NCBI GenBank assembly: GCA_963513935.1 | Contig: OY740768.1 | Span: forward strand, 14,553,993 to 14,617,992 | Length of the DNA stretch: 64,000 nt | DNA from: Aphrophora alni | Taxonomy: Eukaryota; Arthropoda; Insecta; Hemiptera; Aphrophoridae | Reading direction: 5' to 3' | Shown here: positions 1 to 12,345 of the stretch, piece after piece | Layout of the letters: the number at the start of each line of letters is the position of its first letter | Position numbering within the stretch: position 1 is the stretch's first letter | Notes under the pieces: generated by a model | Told to the model about the DNA's origin: nothing | The model's database searches: none | Seen by the model: the letters and a program-made list of their open reading frames with translations, nothing else | Program-made: the position numbers and the translations under genes

Positions 1-1811
1 GTTGTCCTTGAAACATTGAGTTTTATTAAGGTTTGAATAATTAATAGAAAAGTATAGAAACGGTTTGATAACTTTTAAAAGAATGACACCAAAAACAATA
101 ATAGTAATACAGCTTTTGGTTAAGTACAACTATATTTTTGCGTACTGACCCAAAACGCACTCCTCACCTCACAATTTTTAAATGTAAACCTCTAAATTTT
201 ATTATATCATTATATCACAATTTGAGATGATTTATTCGTCCTACAGTTTGGTAGATATTCCCTCCTAAACTAAATTATATATTTTATTTGTTGTTTACTA
301 AATATTGTTTTAAAATTAATAACATTTTCAGATATATAGCTAAAATTAGCATCTAATTAATGTTTAGTCATTAGTTTAATCTAAAAACCATTAGTTTAAT
401 ATAGTTTGAAATTAGTATAGTGACACTCTTTTAAAAATCAGAACCTGAAAATTCAAATAGAAAAAAACCCGCTCAAAATGCTTGTACCTCCATTAATAAT
501 TTAACTAATGGTTTTCCGTAGATGTTATTCTCTCAATGTTTTTTTTTTATTTATTATTTTTATTTTTTATTAATAATATATTTGTTCTACTTACGTCTGC
601 TCATCCAAAATTGTTTCAATGCGTTACGGCCGTTTCGACTATTTATTCAGCCAAGGTTACACGCGTTATTTTCGGTACTATATATATATATAAACATATC
701 TCGTCAACATTGTTATAAAATCATTTAAAACATTAGTACGTATTTGACACACATTTATTACACTAACTCATTTACACACTTTTAATTTTTTTAAAAACAC
801 TTGTTTAGTTTATACGGAAATAACTTTACATAATCGACCGTATCCGGCAGTGATTAAAACTGTACTCAATTAAAATGAATTTTTTTATTAGCAGCAATTT
901 TAGTTCTAGGGTGAATATCCTATATTTTTGCAAGAATTTTTAAGAACCATTTATGAAACGAAAGATTGGTATATTTTTAATGTATAAGAATGTAATCATC
1001 ACTAAATATGATATTGTATGAATTTATATAATTAAAAATTATAGATTTACTTTTGAAATGTTTGACTATATGGGGGGGGGCTGGTTTGTGTACATAAATA
1101 TAGTTTTATTTTACCCCAATTCGTGTTTTTGTTATTCGTTCAAACATAATCAATATGTTTTCCTTTCTAACAAACTATGAGTTTTCATAAAATTTCCTCT
1201 ATATTCGATTTAAATATAATCTAAACATTTACCTCAAAATAAGCTAATTAGAATTAACCGTTACCTAAAGTAATTTTGATTTTAGAGGCTTGGATGGATG
1301 AGTATATTTACTAACGGATATATGGTTGGAAGGTTGTATGAGATAATTACGTCAACAAATGACTGTCTGAATTATCAGATGAATTTGTGGACGGTTACAA
1401 GAGTAGCTGAGTAATTTTATTATCAGCAAGTTACCTTTATGTTATTTTGTATCAATTACCAGTTACCAATCAATTTCGTATCGAATGTAAGAAATAAGGT
1501 GGACAACTAAACTCTTTATATTCAAAACACATACGGCGCTGAGGGTGTTGTCAAATCCACAACTCCTAAAGTAATGGATGAAATTTTTAAAATTGAAGTA
1601 TTGTCTGTCAATAGATGGAATATGTTAGTCATGTTTCACATTTCCCACTCTATTATGCACACCTATTATATTCTGGAAAACGGTTGATCGTAGTAATTTA
1701 ACCAAAGTTCATCTTTTAATATTCATAACTCAAGTGAAGCACGTTTAGAATTTATTTAAATATATACATATTATTAAAATAACCTACGAAATCTAAGCCT
1801 AGGTCTGTGAT
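1..1811. other. AT-rich intergenic or intronic stretch
   Basis: I see no supportable gene here. The longest open frames are short, low-complexity and lack splice or domain signals. A G-run of about nine bases sits near 1072. Nothing else stands out. Confidence 0.5.
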
Positions 1812-2198
1812 ACGAGAGGAGACGTGAGGAGACGAGACGAGAGAAGACGAGAGGATACGAGAGGAGACGAGACGAGAGGATACGAGAGGAGACGAGAGGA
1901 GACGAGATGAGACGAGACGAGACGAGACGAGAGGAGACGAGACGAGACGAGACGAGACGATACGAGAGGAGACGAGAGGAGAAGAGATGAGACGAGACGA
2001 GAGGATACGAAAGGTGACGAGAGGAGACGAGAGGAGACGAGACTAGACGAGAGGAGACGAGACGAGACGAGAGGATACGAGAGGAGACGAGACGAGACGA
2101 GAGGAGACGAGAGGAGACGAGAGGAGACGAGAGGAGACGAGAGGAGACGAGACGAGACGAGACGAGAGGATACGAGAGGAGACGAGATGAGACGAGAT
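1812..2198. repeat. purine-rich minisatellite (GAGGAGACGA-type units)
   Basis: About 390 bp of 5- and 10-bp units built from GACGA, GAGGA and TACGA, with scattered single-base variants (GATGA, GTGAG, GAAGA). The plus strand is almost entirely purine, broken mainly by the C of GACGA. It is non-coding by appearance and flanked by ordinary AT-rich sequence. Confidence 0.9.
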
Positions 2199-3579
2199 TT
2201 TAATTTTCTTACTACAAACTACCGAACTGATATTTTTGGTAACTAATAGATTTCTACTGTTATCTGTGAAATAATGTTTGTGAACGTTTTTGCATAGTTT
2301 ATTTATATTCTAACTAGTCTACTTTATAGAATAGAAGGCTAATTGTTGAAATTAATTTAATCAATTCTGGCTGAGAATTGTTGAGTGTGAAATTAGTTTT
2401 GGCTATGATATGTTGCATCACGGTTTTTATTCAAGTTGACACTCGAAGTTATCTGTTTATTCACTCCCAATTACAATAACAATTACAATAATTATATTTT
2501 GGTAAAAACCTATTCTAATTAATTACCCTGTTAATAAACGATGTTTGTGATTGTCCGAATCCGACAAGTTTAATTAACTCCCAACAGTAAAGTTATATGG
2601 TCTCGTTTGATTCACAATACCTCGTTTCCCATTACACCCTCCAATTAATTATTTCAGCATTCCATTATTTTAAATTACTTGCCTTCTAAAATTCAAAAAG
2701 GAAAAACCTGTCACCCTACTCTTAGAGACCAGGACTCACCGATGAGGTCTTCACATCTTTTTTTGCTGGCTTATAGATGGTTGGCAACACACACAGATCA
2801 AATCTTTGTAACATCCAAAGATTTGAAAAACCCACAGACTTCCTGATCGGGTAAATGCTAGAATTTGTAATACAATTTATATTTACGTACTACAAGTTAG
2901 TTCACACATATGTTTATGTAAATATCAAAAGTATTGGCAAACATAATAATCTGATAAATTTCATTCTGTACTTCATGAGGGGATATAGCCTATGTTATAG
3001 TCCTCTGTATACGCCCTTCTTTCAACCTATTTCAATGTCCAATTGAAGAATTTTTTTTTTAAATGCACAAGCTTGTACAAAATTTGTATTATCTTTCAAA
3101 CCATTTAAAAACTCCAGTTTTATTAAATTATAAATAGCAAACGCTGACCATTTATAACGAAAAATAGGGAATTACAACCGAAAAATAAAAAATAAATGTA
3201 CGTTATAATTAATTCTAAATGTAGAATAAAATAATAATTTTAAATAAAAAATGAAATTGATGGTTTAAACAATAACTTAAAATTGAGTAAATAAAAACAA
3301 AAACACTTATAATATTCCACATCTAGGTTTCGACTGTCAAAACATTCTTACAACTTTGTAAAACGTGGGTCAGATGTGTAAATCAAAATTGTAGAATAGT
3401 ACAGTTTTTAGTTTTAATATAAACTTTTACCAAATACAGAACCAACAAATTACACTTGTAATATAAATTATTTGCAAAATGTTTTTATGGAAGAAATAAA
3501 GGACAAAATAAAAGTAACAACGAAACCTACAGTGAAAGAAAATGGAATTACGATGGTTTTAGGGAAAGGAAATTTGGGT

Positions 3580-3583
<4 letters not shown>
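2199..3583. other. AT-rich stretch without recognised genes
   Basis: No domain-bearing frame or convincing splice pair was found. The short open frames, for example around 2855-3046, have the AT-driven composition of non-coding DNA. Confidence 0.45.

Positions 3584-3635
<52 letters not shown>
3584..3635. repeat. (TA)n microsatellite
   Basis: Uninterrupted alternating TA of about 52 bp. Confidence 0.95.
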
Positions 3636-3641
<6 letters not shown>

Positions 3642-3761
3642 AAACTCTGGAGTAAAGGTGTGTAAAACTAACCTAAGAAACCTTATGTATTATATATATT
3701 TATATATAGATGTGTAACGTTTATTGTACATTAAAAAATAAATATTTATTTTATGTTACAG

Positions 3762-4028
3762 ATAGATTTCGCTACGTCACCTGATTGGATAATGACATTA
3801 GGGCGCGTGTATTTAAAATACATTAGTGAAGTGTAGGTACCCGTTTATAAATCAAAATGGCGAACGTTAAGCTTAGTCTGACACCTGACAAAAGTAAATC
3901 TTCCATTGAAGGATTCAACAATAACATCTACCAGATTAAGGAGAATCATTTTACGAAATGTCCTGCATTGGATTTATCTTTTGAGGAAATTACATACACG
4001 GTGTAAACATGGAATAAACTCAAGTGTG
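3762..4028 (+). pseudogene. ABCG-type transporter N-terminal exon with in-frame stop
   Basis: The segment is preceded by an acceptor (TTTATGTTACAG ending 3761) and followed by a strong donor (GTAAGT from 4029). An ATG at 3857 in good context (AAAATGG) opens a frame of 49 residues ending LSFEEITYTV, then TAA at 4004-4006, then TWNKLKCG up to the donor. The pattern LSFEEITYTV-x-TW just before a splice site resembles the segment ahead of the Walker A exon in ABCG half-transporters (White/ABCG1 family). That is a family resemblance judged by eye. The stop sits where a codon such as AAA would be expected, so this is either a decayed exon copy or carries a sequence error. No Walker A, signature or membrane exon was found in the window. 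Composition is clearly more coding-like than its flanks. Confidence 0.45.
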
Positions 4029-5957
4029 GTAAGTCTGTTTTTCTTATAAATTACTGTAGTGTTTGATTTGATTTTAATTATTTTTTGTGTCGTTTTGACA
4101 CTGGATCCTGGATCCTGGACCTTGGATCCAAAAAAGTGGTTTTTGGAATTTACAATAAGGTTTGAATTATAGAAAATATAATGCAGTAATATTTTAAAAT
4201 TTCTCGCAATCTTTTCACATGTTTGGCATGATTGCTTCCATATTTACATATTTAAGTTAAATGATATCGGAACTCCTTCTTAAAAAAATCCCCCTCTTAG
4301 CTGATAGGACATTCATAGTTAAAATAAATAGATATGATCTGCTTTTGCAGAGTGTCCACTAACCTAAGTCCGATTAAAAAAAAATTAAATTAGTTTTGTA
4401 AAACAATCGTTTAAATGTGGGGACGTAAGACATAACTTTTACTGTCATAGTTTTGAGCATATGAGAAAATTGTTTTTTTAAAAACAAATAATTATACTAT
4501 TCTAAATTTCTTCTAGGCCGTACATTATTGAGTACAATTTTCAGTAAGTCCTAGTCTTATCATTATATTATTACTAGTAAAAAAATAATAAGATGGCAAG
4601 AAATCCCATGTAATGCCTAAAAATAATACTCAATGTAATGATTTTTGATAGTTTACCATCTTTAAATTAATTAAAAATATCTGTTACTGTGGTTTAATAT
4701 TTGTACATGCAACCTACAAAATTATATAACCTTTCTATACGAGAAGAGAAGAATCGAGATTTGTACCCTTTAAAAGTTAAAAGTCTTGAAGTCGGAGAAG
4801 AAAGTTTGTATATCGCTGTGACTTATAACAAATCTCTGCCATTGGGACTTGGCTGGTTGTAATAACAGCTATACTTCAGTGCCATTTTGTCTTTCTCTCT
4901 CACGCCCTCCCCTTTCCCAGTATCATCCTCTTTCTTATATACTAAGCTTAGTCTCTTAGGTCGTCTGCCGGTGCTGTCTCAATAAAAGGGGCAATTTACT
5001 TCAGTGATGTAGCTACCCCAGAATGAAGGAATGTCATTAGCTGGTTGCATATTCAGGCTGATGTATTAGTGACTTGGTTTAGGTCATTAGTCTTCATATT
5101 TTACTAAAATTAAAACCACACCGGTAGAGTTAATGTTTTAAGAAAATCTTTTATAACAGCTCCATGGGAGATATTTTTGGAAGATGCGACCAACACAGAC
5201 TACGTTTTAGCAACATTTGATTCAATTCCTTGGAGCCTTATGAAGTTGTTTTTTTTTACTGGAGCAGTTGCAAAATTTGAGTTTCGATCAAATTTGTCCA
5301 AAATATGGTTATGTACCAAACTTTATAAAAGTTAGACAATTGGTTTGGGGGGTCTAGAGCACCAGTCTCACCAAAGACAATTTGTTTGGATTCTACTGTA
5401 GAGAACCTATATGACATACAGTGAGAGGACTGATAGACATCATTCTCAAAATGAGTTTCTTCAGTTTAAGGGACCTCAGAACGGATTTATCGGAATCAAT
5501 TTGACTTAACACGTAATTATATCTACACTACGCATATAAAGTTCTACTACTAAATTCAATATCCCTCAGGGGCTCAATAAAAGTGAGTACGAATGTAGGA
5601 AATCCGAAGAACTCTAGTCCTAGTCAGATTCACACATTCTTTTAGGTAATCCTGAGTTAGATCCCTCTCTTATCAGGTTTCTTCCTACCCTGACGATAAT
5701 AGAGTATTCAAGGTCGAGGTTTCATATTTTATGTTCTTTTCTTTTACTTTTTTTTTTAATAGGCGATGATAACCGAAATCTTTTCGCCTTGAAACAACAA
5801 GGATAAAAATAAATCTTGATGTGTTGTTTACTGTTTCAATTGATAGTCTACATTGACTGTAATCTGGTATATAAAGTATTAAAACTATTTGAGGTTATCA
5901 TTAATAGTTTGTCTGGATGAATTGTGTCGCGACTTTGTTACTCAACCTACTCTAAGA
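4029..5957. other. non-coding stretch with scattered repeat pieces
   Basis: There is no open frame with recognisable domains. Around 4760-5100 composition is less AT-rich and includes AATAAAAGGGG, which could be part of an old transposon, but I cannot assign it. The piece 5580-5640 matches, in reverse orientation, the dispersed repeat also seen near 12.3 and 36.2 kb. Confidence 0.4.
5580..5645 (-). repeat. dispersed repeat fragment, inverted copy
   Basis: Read on the minus strand this ends in CGTACTCAC, preceded by a TTCTTCGG-like segment. It resembles the ends of the copies at 12185-12345 and 36060-36235. The match is short and degenerate. Confidence 0.35.
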
Positions 5958-6171
5958 CAGTATAACAAACACACAGAACACAATTCTCATAAAAAATACG
6001 CCTAAGTATCAGACGCGTTTCAACGACAAGGTCGTCCTCTTCAGTGATACACCAGCTACACCAATCAAACCAATCATTAAAAAAACACATTTTTTGTGAG
6101 AATTGTGTTCTGTGTGTTTGTTATACTGTTTAGTTTTTCTCATAAGTCAAGCTCAACATTTAATATGGATA
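5958..6171 (-). mobile_element. Penelope-like retroelement remnant with hammerhead motif
   Basis: The ends CAGTATAACAAACACACAG (5958 on) and the inverted match ending TTATACTG (6128) form terminal inverted repeats. The right side continues about 43 bp in sequence shared with the copy at 40.2 kb (CTCATAAGTCAAGCTCAAC). The insertion is bracketed by the 13-bp direct repeat CTACTCTAAGACA at 5947-5959 and 6172-6184. A target duplication this long is unlike the TA duplication of Tc1/mariner elements. The left arm carries a hammerhead-like motif on the minus strand. No reverse transcriptase frame is present, so this is a short non-autonomous or truncated copy. Confidence 0.5.
6006..6050 (-). ncRNA. 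hammerhead ribozyme-like motif
   Basis: On the minus strand the order is stem I strand GTATCA, core CTGAAGA (fits CUGANGA), a stem-loop ACGAC-CTT-GTCGT, core GAAA, then CGCGTC and the stem I partner TGATAC. GTATCA and TGATAC are perfectly complementary. The stem III segment ACGCGT has no loop and is self-complementary, so activity would need a dimer or two copies in one transcript. Short stem III is known for Penelope-type hammerheads. Cleavage would fall after the C of GTC. Confidence 0.6.
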
Positions 6172-6510
6172 CTACTCTAAGACATTTATTTTTGTAAATT
6201 ATAAAATTTCCATTTTGTCTTCTATACGATTACTCGTTATTATTATTAAATACACTAGGTCCTATATAACGTCTTGCAAATATACTGTTATGTTGTAAAT
6301 GTTCTTTCAATCTTGTTCTCAATGTATTTCCGTTTTGCACCATGCATCATTTATCGCTACCGTTTGTTTCCATTTTTTGTAAATTTATTCATTAAAGAAA
6401 ACAAACCAGGTTATATTTACTAACAGGTTGAGTGGTCGGACATTTTTGTTAGTTCTATTTTATGTAATGACTAAAGTTTTGTGTTTTATATATTTGAATA
6501 TAATCGTGAT

Positions 6511-6560
6511 ATATCAGCCTAAAGATGTCGTCAGTCTAACGGCGAAACGTGTTGGATTGA
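6511..6560 (+). ncRNA. degenerate hammerhead-like motif
   Basis: CTAAAGA (6519-6525) replaces the CUGANGA core with a G-to-A change. It is followed by a possible stem (GTCGT with ACGGC, one wobble pair), GAAA at 6544-6547 and CGTGTT. Stem I is poorly paired. It is probably an inactive relic of a related retroelement tail. Confidence 0.35.
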
Positions 6561-8558
6561 AACAACATTATTTGTTATAAAACCATTATAGACCTCAAGG
6601 TTCTATACATTTTGTATTTCAAAAAACTCTGAAAGTTTAAATTATTTAAATTTTTGATTGTTGAAATTATTATCAAGATCAATATTTTATCGATTTCTAA
6701 AAGACGGTTGTAACCAAGCCAAAATATAATTTATATGCCTCAAATTATATTATTTATTAAAAACTTTTTGTATGAAATTTATATTTAAAAATCATAGGAG
6801 TTTGTTGACGAGTGGAGGTGGGGAAGAAATTTGACTAATCCCGTTATTTATATAAGATATTTAGTCTACCAGAACACCTCCCACTCTTCCTTGTATAATA
6901 AAATACAGATAACCATATATTACCGAGGCTGTGTTGGTATAGATAAGCTTGGAAAAGCCGTTACATTTGTATTGCCACTACGATTGTTTTTGACGATATT
7001 TTGTATAGTTTAAACAAATGGTTTTACTGTAATTACAGTTACAACAAGGGACCACGTTTTTCACACTTCATCTAAAATAATCAACTATAATTTAAGGAAA
7101 TCTTCAATTTTTATTTAAATTATACATTTTAACGGTTTCAGCTGAAGTGCTTTTTTTATATTATCCAATGAAATTAAATTAAATTCGTTTACATTGATAC
7201 GAAATTGAAATCTTTTTCGTTAAAAAGGTGGAAACTTGAAACTTGTTTATTTCATATGTCTACTTTTGCTCTCACAATAAAAACAAATGTCACTGACTTA
7301 TGTTTGCTAAAACAGATTATATAATACTCCTTCACACAATAACATACAAATTGTACTGGGCAGCCGAGCCCCCATGTACCGTATTGAAATTAATTTTCTT
7401 TTTACTATTACGTTACACATTCACAAATTCAGATATGTTATAAGAAAAAAAACCCCAGTCCATGCATATTCTAATAACTTACACGACCAATAAGGAAAAA
7501 CAGTTTTTAAGAGAGATGATAAGAAATGTAAAATAGAGAGATCTATATAAAACTATATAAAGAAAAGTTTGAGATCCTGAGGGGAGGATTAGATACGACG
7601 AGCTCAGAGATGACCATGTGAGATGTTAAGTATTTACAATATTAGGTATACCAAAAGAACATGTATGTTTGTAACAGACAAGACATTGTGCTTTCAAGTG
7701 ATAGCGTGTGGAAACATTCCATGCGGCCTTACTAAGTTGAGATAACACTCCCACTTCACCCCTCACATTATAAAACGAAACATAATGTGATAAGATTCAC
7801 AAAATCCATCTGTATCTGTTTTTATATTGTTATGTAAAGATTCAATTTACACTCAATTTCACTCTCTGAATTTCACTTGTCAGGTCTCTTTAGTTGAAAA
7901 TAGAAACTATCTACAAATTAAATTACAATCAGCTATAGCTGTTTATTGCAATTTGGTTAGTTAAAGATTGCACATACAATTTTTAGATTTAATTTAACAT
8001 TTTCAAAAATTATAAGTAAATTGCAATTTTTTTCAACACGTACTGTTCAAACATATTCACAAATAATAAACATAAGTAGTTACATAAATACTGTCAGATG
8101 TTGGGTCATTAAGTTTCGTTTTGAACTCATTACCAATAACTCCAGACGTAGAGTTTTCCTGGAGGTTTTGACAAATATTTAAGGTTTGGTTTAATGTTTG
8201 TCTATTTGGGAAAGTTATTACAGAATATACGTGAATTGTTTTCTCCATTGAAACGCATATAATATTCCCAGAAAGTTGATTGGCAAAGAGCGGTTGAGTA
8301 ATACGATCTTATGTGTGTGGAATCGAAGTGAGGTTAAAAAGATAATAAAATAATAAACGTATACACTTTTAAAATTCTGCATACAAAATTTGTGTGGCAG
8401 TGTCGTCATAAATAATAAGTATTGTTATTAAAAAAATCTAATGATACAAATTTGCGTAATATACATAGTTCTTATTGTTTATGCAATAACTCACATCTTT
8501 AATATCTATGAATTTCCATAAATTGATAAAATAATGTCATAGTAATATACTATGTATA
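6561..8558. other. AT-rich stretch without recognised genes
   Basis: No domain-bearing frame, RNA gene or clear transposon was recognised here. Short open frames near 6831-7013 and 8057-8409 have no coding support. Confidence 0.45.
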
Positions 8559-9035
<477 letters not shown>

Positions 9036-9370
9036 TTAGCAGCGTAAAATATCAAATGGGTTTTTAAAAGTCTCGTCAATATCGTATGCAGTAATTATAA
9101 TCAATGATGAATTTCCTTGTAGAGAACTGATATCTCTTATTATTTGCAAACCAGACAACATTTTATAATGAATTCGTTTCATTTATGGTTTAATATTTGT
9201 ATCCGATAAAAGAACCCTTCTAATAGGGATATTTGTAAATATATAAATACCAGTCCTAGGTAAATAGAAAGCTGCATATTTCAACTAGTTAAATTTATCA
9301 GTCTAATTTAATCTGATCCACTAGGATTAACAGTGATTGTGAGTTGTGCCTGTGCTAAACGATTGAAGAA

Positions 9371-10296
9371 ATGTCTCGCAACAAAGAAGGCAAAATTGAA
9401 ATGATTTTTTATAGTTGGCGCTGCAAATCAACATTTGCATGAGGCTGAAAAGATATTTAATCTCTAGAATTCTGATCTTCCTGTCTCAAGAATATATTAT
9501 TAAACTTGCCCGACAGTTTAGATTAACAGGATCATTTGCAGATGGTCCTCGATTTGGAAAACCACCACTCGATTAGGGAAAAGAATTTGAAATTGTGGCA
9601 GATATTTTAGAATATTCACAAAAATCCACCAGGTACCATAGACAGAACAGTGTAAAGTTTTAAACCATGCCCTTTGCAAAATATTATTAAAAAAAATTCA
9701 TTCATTTAAGATTACACTTGTTTATGAAATAAACTAAGATGGTTTTTACCGCCGAATGCAGTTTTGTGAAACTGTTGATAATTTGATTATATCGTATTCA
9801 TTGATTGAATGTACTTTTTTTGTCATGGCCTGGTAAACTGCAGATACTGGGATACGAAAAACCCACATGTTTTCGAGAGGACCTTCAGAAAATCAATGTT
9901 TGGGCTTTAATTTTCGGAAACCACATTATAGAGACATTGCTTTCAGATGTATAGAATGCTTGAAGAACAAATTGCAGCAATAAGATAACTCATCTTGAAC
10001 AACCGTAAAGATTTGCAAGAGGACGTAGTGCATTTTCAACAGGGCGGTGCTCTGCCCCTTCGATGTTAGGGTCAGAAACTTTTTAGACAACCATTTTGAA
10101 GGCAGATGGATTGGGAGACGAGGTCGAAAGGTAATAAAGGTAAGGTCCCCAGATTTGAATACTTTTTGTCTGGGGATGTGTCAAATCTACAGTTTTTAAA
10201 ACTCCTGTTTTGCATTACTTGTTTAAACATTACACCTACAAAGTTTGAAAATATCAGAACAGGATTCGTTCAGCGCTTGTACCGTTGCAAAATGTA
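9371..10296 (+). pseudogene. decayed Tc1/mariner-superfamily transposase
   Basis: From ATG at 9371 the frames encode MSRNKEGKIEM, then an N-terminal helix-turn-helix-like stretch with LARQFRLTGSFADGPRFGKP. Further on are INEDGFYRRMQFCETV (about 9730-9780), a CTFFVMAW block, a FQQGGALP block near 10030 and NHFEGRWIGRRG then RSPDLN (about 10090-10155). These follow the block order of insect IS630-Tc1-mariner DDE transposases. Several frameshifts and stops, for example TAG after KPPLD, break the frame. The catalytic region is eroded (GGA where DGA is usual), so no active enzyme is expected. Confidence 0.6.
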
Positions 10297-10639
10297 GAAG
10301 GCCAAATATAACAACAAACCAACAGTGAGGCACATGCTATCTAAAAATCCAATACATTAAAAAAAAAGTCATCCACATTTGAAAAAAAAATGAAATTATT
10401 ATCTGCCTTTAGTTTTACATTAAAAACCCTTTTAATTTGATGTCACATGACGTGGTTATTTTTTATATTTCGAATATGTCCAAAAATAACACAGCTTTGG
10501 CGGGACAAGTAAAATTCAGTTCAACATCGAATGCTTCTTCCAGATAAGTATAGCGTTTGAAAATTGTTTAGTGTTATTATTTAGCATGTTCGGTTGACAC
10601 TTTTAACTTTATTTAAAACGAATTTTTGATTTTAAAATT

Positions 10640-10919
10640 TAAATCTGAAATACATTTTGTGCCATCATTTTGGTTAGGTTTATACAAAATATATTTCATT
10701 AGTGGCTTTAATTTTGACATTTTAATACTGTTTAATATGATATATCACAAGATGCGGGTTTATATTTGAAAATTTTGAGTAATTTAAAAATCTCTCCTTT
10801 TTGAGGAGTGGTGCCAAATTCCAAATTATCATAAAAGAAACTTCAGGTGACTTAGTTAATTCCAATAGGATTTTGCTCTAAGTTCATACAGATGTTACGT
10901 GGGGTGGGTGGGGGCACTT
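10640..10919 (-). repeat. right terminal inverted repeat
   Basis: The reverse complement matches the left arm at 8559-9035, apart from the CT tract and scattered substitutions. Confidence 0.65.
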
Positions 10920-12184
10920 TAACTAACCAACTCTATATTTTTTAGTAGTTTATTGTAAGAATAAAAACAAATCCTAGTTTCTTTAGAAGGTAAAAATGAA
11001 ATAAGTAAAAACCTACATTTTTATTATGTTATTATTGTACAATGAATTATCTTTAAAACGATGATTTTATTTTCTTGCTTTTATATAACAGGAAACAGCT
11101 ATTTCTTAATAAATGCATTAAGAGTCATTTAATGCATTTGCGTTATTAAACAAGGATGGAATGATCTTATTTCTTTATCTTTTTATTGTGCTTCTTACTT
11201 TTCTGACTTAATCTCTCGCTTTGTGTCCATTAACCATCCGATATTTCCTCTCAATATTTTACAACTAAAACTGTCCCAATATTAAGATAAAGGTCAATAG
11301 TATTTGTTCGCCTAAGGTTCAGTATTATTGAGGGATAAATTGATTTGACAAGTTCAACAAAGTCATTCAATCAAACTCGCCTTAAGCGATTAATAGCGGG
11401 ACTTGATTAATATTTGACTTTGGATAATTACATAGGTTAGCTTTACCGCTATGCTCCAATCATTTCTTTCAATTAGGCTATTAGTTAGTATCCGGTATTT
11501 TTATGAAACTGTTTGTAAAATATAAACACCTACAAGTTTCTCATTTCAAGTTATCAAACTTAATTACACGATTTGATCTCTCATTGAAGCAAGATATATA
11601 AAATAAAAGAATATTTTTGAGAATTGTTTATTGTCATCTGATATTGACATAAATGTGTGTAGGTTACTAATAAATGTGTTTTAGGATGGTTTCACTTGTT
11701 GATCTAGATGTTAGAATTTAATATAAATATAGAGGGGTTATAGTACCAGCGAGGAAAGTTTCACCGCTATGAAATGTACTAACAGCTTTCAAAATAGATC
11801 AGGGAAACCCGTTATACAAAATTATCTCAAACAAAAAATACTAGAGGGAATCTCAGTAACAAATAGAATTGTTTTGTTTTCCTGTCTCAGAATTAAGTAG
11901 TGATAGTGACAGTTTTGGTCAGTTTACCGTTTATTTAGGGTGGATAGTTATTTTTATTATGCTTTTTATAATTAATTTATTCTAATTAGATATAATAAAA
12001 AATATCATTATTTTAAATAATTACTGTTTTAATACAATAAATGGTGCAAACACATTCCACAAACTTTCTTACTCAGCCCAAAACCAAATAATATTTTGAT
12101 TTCTCTATTGTTTAAAGGCGAGAAACTTGTCGATCATCAACACTGTATATAAAAAAGAAGAATCGAAAGTTACATTAAGAACCA
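10920..12184. other. AT-rich stretch without recognised genes
   Basis: No coding or repeat structure was supported. Confidence 0.45.
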
Positions 12185-12345
12185 TATTAACCCTCGAAAG
12201 CCCATTGTTGGAATAGAGAGGTGGTGGAGGGAGACCGGTAGGAAAAATGAAAGAGAGACATTTAATCCAAATCTACATGAAAAAAGTGTAGGTCTAGGAT
12301 TCCTCGGGATTGATTGGCAAGTCCGTACTCACTAAAAAACTACCC
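12185..12345 (+). repeat. dispersed repeat, copy 1
   Basis: The segment ending CTACATGAAAAAAGTGTAGG, a CTCGGGATTG block, then CCGTACTCAC has a clear counterpart at 36060-36235 and a shorter inverted one at 5580-5645. It is probably a transposon 3' region. No coding frame remains. Confidence 0.55.

Noticed and set aside
1068..1085. G-run as a transposon end (also at 30212 and 8564)
   Set aside because: Only the 8564 C-run has an inverted partner. The others are isolated homopolymers.
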